A stretch of DNA of 64,000 nucleotides, taken from positions 1-64,000 of the forward strand of contig DATKOR010000051.1 of assembly GCA_035524495.1 (NCBI GenBank), given 5' to 3'. Source of the stretch: CAIKZZ01 sp035524495 (GTDB lineage: Bacteria > Pseudomonadota > Gammaproteobacteria > Steroidobacterales > Steroidobacteraceae). Within the stretch, counting starts at the first letter, position 1, and each line of letters begins with the position of its first letter. Below the pieces are notes generated by a model. The model was not told the origin of the DNA. It saw only the letters and a program-made list of their open reading frames with translations, and did no database searches. Below are positions 10,300 to 18,787 of the stretch, one piece after another. The position numbers were made by a program, and so were the translations under genes.

Positions 10300-11700
10300 A
10301 TGACCCCGAAGACATTGCCGGCCCAGGAAATCGCGGAGCTGAAGCGTCTGGACGTCGCCCACCACCTGCCGGGCCAGAGCGACTACCGGCTGCAGGCGCA
10401 GCTCGGCGGCAGCCGGATCGTCACCCGCGCCGAGGGCTGCACGATCCACGACGCCGAGGGCAACGCGATCCTCGACTGCATGGCGGGCCTATGGTGCGTC
10501 AACGCCGGCTACGGGCGCGAGGAGCTGGCGCGTGCCGCCTACGAGCAGATGCTCGAGCTGCCGTACTACAACACCTTCTTCAAGACCGCGAGCGCGCCGG
10601 CGGTGCGGCTTGCGGCGGCGATCGCCGCGCGCCTCGGCAACAACCTCACGCACGTGTTCTTCAACACCTCGGGCTCGGAGGCCAACGACACGGCGCTGCG
10701 GCTCGCGCGTCACTACTGGGTGCTGCGCGGGCAGCCGCAGCGGCGGATCTTCATCAGCCGCTGGAACGCCTACCACGGCTCGACCGTCGCCGGCGCGAGC
10801 CTCGGCGGCATGAAACCGATGCACGAACAGGGCGGCCTGCCGATTCCGGGCATCGAGCACGTGATGCAGCCGTACGCGTTCGGGCTCGCGCACGGCGAGG
10901 ACCCGGCCGCCTTCGGCGCGCGCGCCGCCGCGGCGATCGAGGAGCGGATCCTGAAGGTCGGACCCGAGAACGTCGCGGCGTTCATCGGCGAGCCGATCCA
11001 GGGCGCCGGCGGCGTCGTCGTGCCGCCGCCCGGCTACTGGCAGAAGGTCGAGGCGATCTGCCGCAAGTACGGGATCCTGCTGGTCAGCGACGAGGTGATC
11101 TGCGGCTTCGGCCGCCTCGGCCAGTGGTTCGGATTCCAGCATTTCGGCGTGCGTCCCGACATCGTGTCGATGGCCAAGGGACTGTCGTCGGGCTACCTGC
11201 CGATCTCGGCGACCGCGGTCTCGGCCGACATCGTCGCGACGCTGCGCGAGAAGGGCGGCGAGTTCGTGCACGGCTACACGTACTCGGGCCACCCGACCTG
11301 CGCCGCGGTCGCGCTCAAGAACCTCGAGATCCTGACGCGCGAGAAGCTGGTCGAGCGCACCGCGACCGACAGCGGGCCGTACCTGGCGAAGGCGCTCGAG
11401 CGGCTGCGCGGCCACGCGCTCGTCGGCGAGGTGCGCTCGGTGGGCCTGATCGGCGGCGTCGAGATCGTCGCGCGCCCCGGCAGCAACGAGCGCTTCGGTG
11501 GCAAGGAGGGCAACGCCGGCCCGATCGTCCGCGACATCTGCATCCGTCGCGGCGTGATGGTGCGCGCGATCAGGGACACGCTGGTGTTCTGCCCGCCGCT
11601 CATCATCACGCACGCCGAGATCGACCGGCTCGTCGACACGATGCGCGCGGCGCTCGACGAGGCCGAGCCTGCCCTTCGCAAGCTGCCGGCCGCGGCCTGA
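10300..11700 (+). CDS. spuC: Class III aminotransferase, putrescine--pyruvate type (SpuC-like)
   Basis: 466 residues, the usual length for PLP fold type I omega-aminotransferases. Visible features: GSEAND at about 125-130 (phosphate site), YHG at 158-160, Asp264 in SDEVICGFGR (binds the PLP ring nitrogen) and the Schiff-base Lys at 293 in SMAKGLSSGYLP. SpuC enzymes transfer the amino group of putrescine or cadaverine to pyruvate, giving 4-aminobutyraldehyde. Placement between a spermidine dehydrogenase-like gene and glutamylpolyamine genes supports this. The ATG at 10300 has AGGAG six bases upstream; an in-frame start at 10282 lacks such a site. Confidence 0.88.
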   Translation: MTPKTLPAQEIAELKRLDVAHHLPGQSDYRLQAQLGGSRIVTRAEGCTIHDAEGNAILDCMAGLWCVNAGYGREELARAAYEQMLELPYYNTFFKTASAPAVRLAAAIAARLGNNLTHVFFNTSGSEANDTALRLARHYWVLRGQPQRRIFISRWNAYHGSTVAGASLGGMKPMHEQGGLPIPGIEHVMQPYAFGLAHGEDPAAFGARAAAAIEERILKVGPENVAAFIGEPIQGAGGVVVPPPGYWQKVEAICRKYGILLVSDEVICGFGRLGQWFGFQHFGVRPDIVSMAKGLSSGYLPISATAVSADIVATLREKGGEFVHGYTYSGHPTCAAVALKNLEILTREKLVERTATDSGPYLAKALERLRGHALVGEVRSVGLIGGVEIVARPGSNERFGGKEGNAGPIVRDICIRRGVMVRAIRDTLVFCPPLIITHAEIDRLVDTMRAALDEAEPALRKLPAAA

Positions 11701-11708
11701 GGTTTCGC

Positions 11709-12377
11709 GTGGTGAACGCCGTTCCGGTCGCCGATGACAGGCTGCTGCGCGCCAGCGTGCACGAGGAGCTGCGGCGCCGCTTCGTCACCGGCAAGGTGAC
11801 GCCTGGGGCCGGGCTGTCGACGCGCGGGCTGGCGCAGGAGCTCGGCGTCAGCCAGATGCCGGTGCGCGAGGCGCTGAGCCGCCTCGCCGCCGAGGGCGCG
11901 GTCGAGATCCGCTCGAAGCGCCGCATCGTCGTGCCGCCGATGACCGCGGGGCGCTTCGCGGACCTGCTGCGCTGCCGCGAGCTGCTGGAGCCGGAGGCCG
12001 CGGCGCAGGCGCTGCCGCACATCGACGCCGCGCGCTTGAAGCGCCTGCGCAGCGTCGACGACGCGCTCGGCGTCGCGCTCAAGACCGGCGACGTGAACGG
12101 CTACATGGAGCGCAACTTCGAGTTCCACTTCCTGATCTACCGCGCCTCGCCGCGGGCGACGATCACGCGGCTGATCGAGACGCTGTGGCTGCAGTTCGGG
12201 CCGCACATGCGCGTGGTCTACGGGCGCTTCGGCACCGCGAACCTCGTCGACCAGCATCAGCTCGCGTTGCGCGCGATCCGCGAGCGCAGCGCGGCGCGCT
12301 TGAAGCGCGCGGTGCTCGCCGACATCCGCGACGGCATGGGGCTGATCGGCAAGAACGGCTTCCCGGCGGGGGCGTGA
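11709..12377 (+). CDS. GntR-family transcriptional regulator (FadR/FCD subgroup)
   Basis: 222 residues. An N-terminal winged helix-turn-helix covers about residues 15-75 with the recognition segment LAQELGVSQMPVREALSRLAAEGAVE, which is typical of GntR proteins. An all-helical FCD-type ligand-binding domain follows (RELLEPEAAAQ, ERNFEFHFLIYRAS, DQHQLALRAIRE), with the acidic/histidine positions that often bind a metal and a small carboxylate. The gene sits inside the polyamine operon, 8 bases after spuC and 4 before the oxidase gene, so it is probably a local regulator responding to a pathway compound. Start is one of two adjacent GTG codons (11709 or 11712); GAGG overlapping the spuC stop fits 11709. 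Confidence 0.9.
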   Translation: MVNAVPVADDRLLRASVHEELRRRFVTGKVTPGAGLSTRGLAQELGVSQMPVREALSRLAAEGAVEIRSKRRIVVPPMTAGRFADLLRCRELLEPEAAAQALPHIDAARLKRLRSVDDALGVALKTGDVNGYMERNFEFHFLIYRASPRATITRLIETLWLQFGPHMRVVYGRFGTANLVDQHQLALRAIRERSAARLKRAVLADIRDGMGLIGKNGFPAGA

Positions 12378-12381
12378 TCCG

Positions 12382-13695
12382 ATGCCGCGCAGGTTTCCCG
12401 ACGCGCTGACGCCGCGCCCCGAGCACGTGGCGTCCTACTACGCGGCGACCCAGAAGGAGCGCTGCGAAACGCAGCCGTTCGAGGGCCCGGCGCGCGCCGA
12501 CGTCTGCGTGATCGGCGGCGGCTATGCGGGGCTGTCGACGGCGCTGCACCTCGCGCGGCGCGGCGTGGACGTCGCGCTCCTCGAGCAGTCGCGCCTCGGC
12601 TGGGGTGCTTCCGGCCGTCACGGCGGGCAGGTGCACGTCGGCATGCGCCGCGAACAGGAATGGCTCGAGCGCCACGTCGGGGCGGCCGACGCGCGCCGCT
12701 TCTGGGACTGCGCGCTCGCGGCGCGCGCGCACCTCGACTGGCTGGTCGAGACTTACCGGATCGACTGCGATCTCAGGCTCGGCTACCTGCACGCCGACCA
12801 CCGACCTCGCTACAGCGCGCACACCCGCCGCCACGTCGACTACATGCGCTCGGCCTACGGCTACGAGGCGCTGCGCTACGTCGAGCGCGACGAGCTCGCG
12901 AGCCTGGTCGCGAGCCGCGACTACTACGGTGGCAGCTTCGACGCCCGCGGCGGGCACCTGCATGCGCTGAATTTCGCGCTCGGCGTCGCGCGCGCCGCGG
13001 CCGGCCACGGCGCACGCCTCCACGAACACGCCGAGGTGACCGGGCTTGCGCGCAGCGCCGGTGGTGGCTGGCGGGTCACGACCCGACGCGGGGAGCTGAC
13101 GGCGGGGCGTGTCGTGCTCGCCTGCAACGGCTACCTGCGGCGGCTCGCGCCGTCGGTCGAACGGCACGTGATGCCGATCAACAACTACATCGCCGTGACC
13201 GAGCCGCTCGGCGCCGAGGCAGCCCGGCGCCTGATCGCGAACGGCGCCGCGGTGTCGGACTCGCGCTTCGTCGTCAACTACTTCCGCATCACGCCCGACG
13301 CGCGGCTGCTGTTCGGCGGCGGCGAGAACTACAGCTATCGCTTCCCGCGCGACATCGCCGCGTTCGTGCGGCCGCACGTGCTCAGCATCTTCCCGCAGCT
13401 CAAGGACGTGCGCTTCGACTACGCCTGGGGCGGGACGCTCGGGATCACGCCGACGCGCATGCCTTGGGTGCGGGAGGTCGAGCCCGGCCTCTACAACGCG
13501 AGCGGCTTCTCGGGGCTCGGCGTCGTCACCGCACCGTTCGCCGGCAAGACCGTCGCCGAGGCGCTCCTCGGCGAGCGTGAGACCTTCGAGCTCTTCGGCC
13601 GCGTGCCGGTCCCGGCATTCCCGGGCGGCGCGGCGCTGCGCGGCCCGACGCTGGTGGCGGCGATGCTCTTCTACGCGCTCAGGGATCGTCTCTGA
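12382..13695 (+). CDS. puuB: FAD-dependent oxidoreductase, gamma-glutamylputrescine oxidase (PuuB/OrdL)-like
   Basis: 437 residues, DAO-type flavoprotein. An FAD-binding motif VIGGGYAGLSTALHLARRG lies at about residues 44-62, followed by LGWGASGRHGGQVH, the substrate/FAD region typical of the PuuB/OrdL group, and a C-terminal SGFSGLGVVTAPFAGK motif. PuuB oxidises gamma-glutamylputrescine to gamma-glutamyl-aminobutyraldehyde with release of ammonia and H2O2. The next gene encodes the matching glutamyl-polyamine ligase, which strongly supports the call. No signal peptide, so cytoplasmic. Confidence 0.88.
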   Translation: MPRRFPDALTPRPEHVASYYAATQKERCETQPFEGPARADVCVIGGGYAGLSTALHLARRGVDVALLEQSRLGWGASGRHGGQVHVGMRREQEWLERHVGAADARRFWDCALAARAHLDWLVETYRIDCDLRLGYLHADHRPRYSAHTRRHVDYMRSAYGYEALRYVERDELASLVASRDYYGGSFDARGGHLHALNFALGVARAAAGHGARLHEHAEVTGLARSAGGGWRVTTRRGELTAGRVVLACNGYLRRLAPSVERHVMPINNYIAVTEPLGAEAARRLIANGAAVSDSRFVVNYFRITPDARLLFGGGENYSYRFPRDIAAFVRPHVLSIFPQLKDVRFDYAWGGTLGITPTRMPWVREVEPGLYNASGFSGLGVVTAPFAGKTVAEALLGERETFELFGRVPVPAFPGGAALRGPTLVAAMLFYALRDRL

Positions 13696-13720
13696 GCGCC
13701 CATACCCTGACGAGGGAATC

Positions 13721-15088
13721 ATGCATGAACACAAGACCCATCCGAACACCGCGGTAAACGAGTGGCAGGCGTTCCTGGCCGCCAACCCCGACATCGAGGC
13801 GATCGACGCCTTCGTGATCGACGGCTGCGGCAACACCGCCGGCAAGCGGCTGCCGGCCGGCGACGCCGACAAGCTCTACGCCGACGGCCTGCAGTTCTCG
13901 GCCTCGTGCTTCGTCGCCGACTGCCGCGGGCTCGGCCACGACGCCGGCGGACTCGGCAAGTCGGACGGCGACCCCGACGGCGTCGCGCGGCCGATTCCCG
14001 GCACGCTGTGCCGCGCGCCGTGGACGCAGACGCCGACCGCGCAGGTCGTGTGCCACATGGTCGACTACGAGCATGGCAAGGACCTGTGGTTCGACCCGCG
14101 CGTGATCCTGCGCAACGTCGTCGAGCAGTGCCGCGCGGCGCGGCTGAACCCGGTCGTCGCCTGCGAGCTCGAGTTCTACCTGCTCGATCCGCGGCGCGCC
14201 GCCGACGGGCGCATCAGTCCGGCGGCGCTGCCCGGCCGGCCGCCGGCGCGCCGCGCCGCCAACCTGTCGCTCGAGGCGGTCGAGGAAGCCTCCGACTTCC
14301 TGAGGCGCGTCAACGAGGCGGCGCTCGCGCAGCGCCTGCCGGTGTGCGGCGCGGTCGCCGAGTACGGCATCGGCCAGTACGAGGTGAACCTGCGCCACGT
14401 CGCAGACCCGGTGCTCGCGGCCGACCACGCGGTGCTGCTGAAGCGCCTCGTGAAGGGTGTCGCGCGCGCGATGGGCATGGAGGCGACCTTCATGGCGAAG
14501 CCGTTCATGAGCCAGCCCGGCAGCGGCTTGCACGTGCACGTCAGCGTCGTCGACGAGGCCGGCCGCAACCGCTTCGGCGCGCCCGGCGGCGAGGCGCTGC
14601 TGCGCCACGGGATCGCCGGCATGCAGGCGCTGCTCTACGACTCGTTCGCGTTCTTCGCGCCGAATTTCAATTCGCAGCGCCGCTACCTTGGCCTGTTCGT
14701 CCCGACCTCGCGCGACTGGGCGAGCAACAACCGCAGCGTGGCGTTCCGCGTCCCGCCGGGCCGCGGCGAGGCGCGGCGCATCGAGCACCGCGTCGCCGGT
14801 GCCGACGCGAGCCCGCACCTGACGGTCGCGGCGATCCTCGCAGGGCTCCTGCACGGCGCCGAGGGACGCCTCGAGCCGAGCGCGCCGGTCGATGGCCGCG
14901 CGAGTCACGGCGGCGACCCGGACTTCCCGGGCGACCTGATCGTCGCGCTCGACCGCCTCGAGCGCTCGGCGCTGTTGCCGCCCTACATCCCGGCGCGCTA
15001 CCTCAAGATCTACAGCGAGTCCAAGCGCGGCGAGTACCTCGAGTTCATCGAGGACCTGTTCCCGCGCGAGTACGACTTCTATGTCTGA
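13721..15088 (+). CDS. puuA: Glutamine synthetase-family ligase, gamma-glutamylpolyamine synthetase (PuuA/SpuI)-like
   Basis: 455 residues. Glutamine synthetase catalytic motifs are present: ACELEFYLLD near 148-157, GSGLHVHVSV, and the RVPPGRGEARRIEHRVAGADASPHL-type nucleotide/glutamate site (read in segments near residues 345-370). The divergent N-terminus and the polyamine context indicate the PuuA/SpuI group, which couples glutamate to putrescine or another polyamine with ATP, rather than GlnA. Start ATG at 13721 has GAGGG six bases upstream. The next gene overlaps its last eight bases, so the two are translationally linked. The downstream pathway partners PuuC and PuuD are not in the window. 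Confidence 0.88.
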   Translation: MHEHKTHPNTAVNEWQAFLAANPDIEAIDAFVIDGCGNTAGKRLPAGDADKLYADGLQFSASCFVADCRGLGHDAGGLGKSDGDPDGVARPIPGTLCRAPWTQTPTAQVVCHMVDYEHGKDLWFDPRVILRNVVEQCRAARLNPVVACELEFYLLDPRRAADGRISPAALPGRPPARRAANLSLEAVEEASDFLRRVNEAALAQRLPVCGAVAEYGIGQYEVNLRHVADPVLAADHAVLLKRLVKGVARAMGMEATFMAKPFMSQPGSGLHVHVSVVDEAGRNRFGAPGGEALLRHGIAGMQALLYDSFAFFAPNFNSQRRYLGLFVPTSRDWASNNRSVAFRVPPGRGEARRIEHRVAGADASPHLTVAAILAGLLHGAEGRLEPSAPVDGRASHGGDPDFPGDLIVALDRLERSALLPPYIPARYLKIYSESKRGEYLEFIEDLFPREYDFYV

Positions 15089-16454
15089 GGCGGCGCCCGC
15101 CGACCGCGGCGTCGCCAGCGCGCGGCTCGCGGCGTTCGCGAGCGCCGAGCGCGCGGCCTACGCGCGCGCCCGTCCACGCTCGGCAGCGCTCGCCGCGGCG
15201 GGCGCCGAGAGCTACTACGCGGGCGTGCCGATGCACTGGATGCTCGACTGGCCGCTGCCGCATCCGCTGGTGATCGCCGATGCGCAGGGCGCGACGCTGA
15301 CCGACGTTGACGGCAACGTGCTCGCCGACTTCTGCCTCGGCGACACCGGCTCGATGTTCGGCCACTCGCCGCCCGCCGTCGTGCGCGCGCTCCGGGAGCA
15401 GGCCGGGCACGGCCTCAGCTACATGTTGCCGACCGAGCACGCGCTCGCGGTCGGCCGGCTGCTGCGCGCGCGCTTCGGCTTGCCGCACTGGCAGATCGCG
15501 ACCACGGCGTCCGACGCCAACCGCTTCGCGCTCCGGCTCGCGCGCGCGGTCACCGACCGGCCGCGCATCGTCGTCATGAACGGCTGCTATCACGGCGCGG
15601 TCGACGAGACCTACGTCGAGCTCGCGGACGGCGTGGCGCGCAACCGGCCGGCGCTGATCGGCCAGTTCGTCGACCTGACCGAGGGCACGCGCGTCGTCGA
15701 GTTCAACGACGTCGCCGCGCTCGAGCGTGCACTGGCGCCGCGCGACGTCGCCTGCGTGATCACCGAGCCGGTGCTGACGAACTGCTGCATGGTTCTGCCG
15801 GAGCCGGGCTACCACGCGGCGCTCAGGCGCGCGACGCGCGCGACCGGCGCGCTGCTGCTGATCGACGAGACCCACACGATCTCGAGCGGCCCGGGCGGCT
15901 ACACGCGCGCCCACGGACTCGAGCCGGACCTCTTCGTCGTCGGCAAGCCGATCGCCGGCGGCGTGCCGGCGAGCGCCTGGGGCTTCAGCGACGCGGTCGC
16001 GGCCGGCTGGGACCGGCTGCGGCGCGAGAAGCCGGCCGGCCACTCGGGCCTCGGCACGACGCTGTCAGCGAACGCGCTCGCGATGGCGACGATGCGCGCG
16101 GCGCTCGAGGAGGTCATGAGCGAGGCGGCCTACGCGCACATGGACGCGCTCGCGGCGCGGCTCGCGGCGGGCCTTGGCGATGCCATCGCGCGCCACCAGC
16201 TGCCGTGGCACGTGGCGCGCGTCGGCGCGCGCGTCGAGTTCATCTGCGCGCCGGGACCGCTCAGGAACGGGCGCGAGGCCGCGGCCGCGCACGCCCCGGC
16301 GCTCGAGCAGGCGATCCACCTCGGCCTGCTGAACCGGGGCTGCGTGATCGCGCCGTTTCACAACATGATGCTGGTGTGCCCGGCGACGACCACGGCCCAG
16401 GTCGATCAGCTGGTCGCCGCCTTCGAGTCGGTCGCCGGCGCGCTCGCCGGCTGA
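15081..16454 (+). CDS. Class III aminotransferase, glutamate-1-semialdehyde aminomutase-like subgroup
   Basis: 457 residues, PLP fold type I. The phosphate-binding segment is TTASDANRFALR (SDAN in place of the common SEAN), with YHG at 170-172, IDETHT at 261-266 (Asp262) and the Schiff-base Lys at 289 in VVGKPIAGG. The overall pattern (DGN...DFCLGDTGSMFGHSPP) resembles HemL-like transaminases, but the polyamine operon and the absence of heme genes argue against HemL. A second amine or amino-acid transaminase of the pathway, for example acting on GABA or a polyamine-derived omega-amino acid, is inference. It overlaps the preceding ligase gene by 8 bases and the convergent SRPBCC gene by 49 bases at its 3' end. 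Confidence 0.82.
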   Translation: MSEAAPADRGVASARLAAFASAERAAYARARPRSAALAAAGAESYYAGVPMHWMLDWPLPHPLVIADAQGATLTDVDGNVLADFCLGDTGSMFGHSPPAVVRALREQAGHGLSYMLPTEHALAVGRLLRARFGLPHWQIATTASDANRFALRLARAVTDRPRIVVMNGCYHGAVDETYVELADGVARNRPALIGQFVDLTEGTRVVEFNDVAALERALAPRDVACVITEPVLTNCCMVLPEPGYHAALRRATRATGALLLIDETHTISSGPGGYTRAHGLEPDLFVVGKPIAGGVPASAWGFSDAVAAGWDRLRREKPAGHSGLGTTLSANALAMATMRAALEEVMSEAAYAHMDALAARLAAGLGDAIARHQLPWHVARVGARVEFICAPGPLRNGREAAAAHAPALEQAIHLGLLNRGCVIAPFHNMMLVCPATTTAQVDQLVAAFESVAGALAG

Positions 16455-16990
16455 GCCGGCGCCTCGGGTGCCTTCTCGACCAGCGCCTTCAGCCTCGCGA
16501 GCCCGCGCTCGTAGTCGGCGCCAATCGCCTTGTCGAGCGTCAGCCCCATGTAGCGGCCGATCGGGTTGTTGCCGACGTCGACGTCGACCGACCACAGGAC
16601 CTGCGTGCCGTGGTCCTGGGTCGTCAGCGTCAGCGCCGCCTTGCCGCCGCCGCGCCCGCCGAACTCGAGGTCGACTGCGATCTTGCGGTTCCAGATCGAC
16701 TGGGTGATCACCTCGGTGCCGCTGCCGACCTTGTCGTTGCCGGACCAGCTCATCTTGGCGCCGACGCCGAAATCCGGCCCCGAGTAGGTCATCTTCACGT
16801 TCGGGTCGATGTCCGTCCACGGCGACCATTCGTTGGCGCGCTTCAGTGAGTTGATATAGGGGAAGATGCTCGCCGCCGGCCGCTCGATGACCGTGCTGCG
16901 CTCGACGTGCACGATCTGCGGCAGCAGGTAGGCGCCGCCGACGATCGCGATGATCGCGATGACGATTGCGGTGATGATATGCCTCAACAT
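16406..16990 (-). CDS. SRPBCC (START-like) superfamily protein with N-terminal membrane anchor
   Basis: 194 residues. One hydrophobic segment at residues 4-24 is followed by a START/polyketide-cyclase-like fold (HVERSTVIERPAASIFPYINSLKRANEWSPWTD, GVGAKMSWSGNDKVGSGT), as in hydrophobic-ligand-binding SRPBCC proteins. The last 25 residues are a low-complexity Ala/Pro tail. No catalytic residues are evident; it may bind a lipid or other hydrophobic compound in the periplasm. It lies tail-to-tail with the aminotransferase gene, overlapping by 49 bases, and stands 58 bases upstream of nothing but the end of the potI gene, so a role in polyamine use is only positional. Confidence 0.8.
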   Translation of the reverse strand: MLRHIITAIVIAIIAIVGGAYLLPQIVHVERSTVIERPAASIFPYINSLKRANEWSPWTDIDPNVKMTYSGPDFGVGAKMSWSGNDKVGSGTEVITQSIWNRKIAVDLEFGGRGGGKAALTLTTQDHGTQVLWSVDVDVGNNPIGRYMGLTLDKAIGADYERGLARLKALVEKAPEAPAQPASAPATDSKAATS

Positions 16991-17048
16991 GACTACACCT
17001 CGCTTGTCAGACCACTCACGCCGCCCCGCCGGCGGGACGGCCGCCGCG

Positions 17049-17909
17049 TCAGGCGCTGTCGCGCTCGCCGCGGCGCATCAGGGTTAGTGCCAGCACGCCC
17101 GACGCCACCATCAGGAACAGGCTGACGGCGTTCAGCACCGGCGTCGCGCCCTCGCGCATGCGCCCGTACATCATGATCGTCAGCGGCGCGTCGGCGCCGA
17201 CCAGCATCAGCGTCGTATTGAAGTTCTCGAACGACATCAGGAACGCGATCGCCGCCGAGCCGATCATCGCGGGCCTCAGGTAAGGCAGCGTGATCGTGCG
17301 CAGGACCGCGGCACGCGAGGCGCCGAGATTGAGCGCCGCCTCCTCGAGCGTGCGGTCGAAGCGCTTCAGGCGCGCGCTGATCGTGATCGTCGCGATCGCC
17401 GCGATGTAGGAGAACTGGCCGAGCACCACGAGCGGCAAACCGGGGCGCAGCGCGTCGATCTCGAGGCCGGCGAGGTCGTTGATGAACTCGGCGATGCGGC
17501 TCGCGAACGCCAGGATCGAGATGCCGAGGATCACGCCGGGGATCACCAGCGGCACCAGCATCAGCACCGACAGCGCCTCCTTGCCGCGGAACTGCGCGCG
17601 CTCCATCAGGAACGCGTTCAGGGTGCCGATCGCGACCGACAGTGCCGTGACCCAGCAGGCGACCACGAAGCTCGTCCAGATTGAGGCCAGCAGCTCCGCG
17701 TCGCCGAACAGGCCGGTGCGCCCGGCGGCCTCGTTGCCGAGGAACCAGTCGAGCGTGAAGCCGTGCCAGGGCGGTGCCGGGTACGGTGCGTCGTTGAACG
17801 CGAACACCGCGACCGTGATGAGCGGCAGGAACAGGAACACGAGGAACAGGCCGAGGTAGGCGACCGTCGAGGCGCGCAGCCAGGTCGGCGTCGGGAGCGA
17901 GGGGATCAT
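17049..17909 (-). CDS. potI: Polyamine ABC transporter permease (PotI type)
   Basis: 286 residues with six predicted membrane segments and the permease EAA loop EEAALNLGASRAAVLRTITLP (near residues 185-205) that contacts the ATPase. The N-terminal pattern (FLPLITVAVFAFNDAPYPAPPWHGFT) is typical of PotC/PotI permeases. With PotH it should form the inner-membrane channel for putrescine/spermidine import. Its ATG overlaps the potH stop (ATGA), indicating translational coupling. Last gene of the importer operon. Confidence 0.9.
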   Translation of the reverse strand: MIPSLPTPTWLRASTVAYLGLFLVFLFLPLITVAVFAFNDAPYPAPPWHGFTLDWFLGNEAAGRTGLFGDAELLASIWTSFVVACWVTALSVAIGTLNAFLMERAQFRGKEALSVLMLVPLVIPGVILGISILAFASRIAEFINDLAGLEIDALRPGLPLVVLGQFSYIAAIATITISARLKRFDRTLEEAALNLGASRAAVLRTITLPYLRPAMIGSAAIAFLMSFENFNTTLMLVGADAPLTIMMYGRMREGATPVLNAVSLFLMVASGVLALTLMRRGERDSA

Positions 17910-18787
17910 GCGCGCCGCATCACGTCGCCGAAGCGCTGGCCGCTGGCCTTGAGGCCGAGCCACACCATCGCCGTCGAGAGCCCGAGCAGCAGAAAGCCGA
18001 AGGCCGCGCCCTGTTCCCAGTTGAAGCGCGTGATGAACTGCGTGTAGATCTGCTCGGTGAACCACTGCGAATTCTTGCCGCCGAGCAGGTTCGGCGTCAG
18101 GTAGTTGCCGAGCGTCAGCATGAAGACGACGATGCAGCCGGCCGTGATGCCGGGTGTCGCGTGCGGGATCACGATCTCGCGCAGGATCGAGCCGCCGCCG
18201 GCGCCGAGGTCGTAGGCGGCCTCGATGAGCGCGTTGTCGAGGCTCTCGAAGCTGTTGACGAGCGGCACGACCATGAAGAGCAGCGAGGTGTAGACGAGCC
18301 CGACCAGGATCGTCGCGTCGTGGTACAGGAGCTCGACCGGGACGTCGGTGACGCCGAAACGCACCAGCAGCTGCGGCATGACGCCGGACTCGCGCAGCAG
18401 AATCATCCAGCCGAGGGTGCGCACCGTCTCGCTGACCCAGAACGGCAGCAGGCAGACGGCGAACAAGAGCGCGCTGACGCGCCCGCGCGTCAGCTTCGCG
18501 ATCGCCCAGGCGACCGGAAACGCGATCACGAGCGTCAGCAGCGTCGCGATCGCCGACATGAAGGCGGTGCGCACGAACACGTGCCAGTACAGCGGCTCCT
18601 CGAAGAACGTGCGGTACTGGGCGAGGCTCGCGCCGTACTCGCGCGGCGCGAGGCGCTCCCGGAACGACAGGATCGCGAGGTCGACGTGCGGCAGCACAAT
18701 CAGCGCGAACAGCCACAGCAGCGCCGGGGCCAGCATCAGCCCGAGCATCAGGCGCCGGGTGAAGGCGCGGCCGGCCGCCTCAGCCAT
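17906..18787 (-). CDS. potH: Polyamine ABC transporter permease (PotH type)
   Basis: 293 residues, six predicted membrane segments, with the coupling loop EAAYDLGAGGGSILREIVIPH near residues 190-210 and the PotB/PotH hallmark LGNYLTPNLLGG. It pairs with PotI to form the transmembrane part of a polyamine importer. It overlaps the ATPase gene by 8 bases upstream and potI by 4 bases downstream. Confidence 0.9.
   Translation of the reverse strand: MAEAAGRAFTRRLMLGLMLAPALLWLFALIVLPHVDLAILSFRERLAPREYGASLAQYRTFFEEPLYWHVFVRTAFMSAIATLLTLVIAFPVAWAIAKLTRGRVSALLFAVCLLPFWVSETVRTLGWMILLRESGVMPQLLVRFGVTDVPVELLYHDATILVGLVYTSLLFMVVPLVNSFESLDNALIEAAYDLGAGGGSILREIVIPHATPGITAGCIVVFMLTLGNYLTPNLLGGKNSQWFTEQIYTQFITRFNWEQGAAFGFLLLGLSTAMVWLGLKASGQRFGDVMRRA

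Noticed and set aside
15081..16454. HemL (glutamate-1-semialdehyde aminomutase)
   Set aside because: Fold subgroup is similar, but the gene overlaps a glutamylpolyamine ligase and no heme genes are near, so a polyamine-pathway transaminase is more likely.
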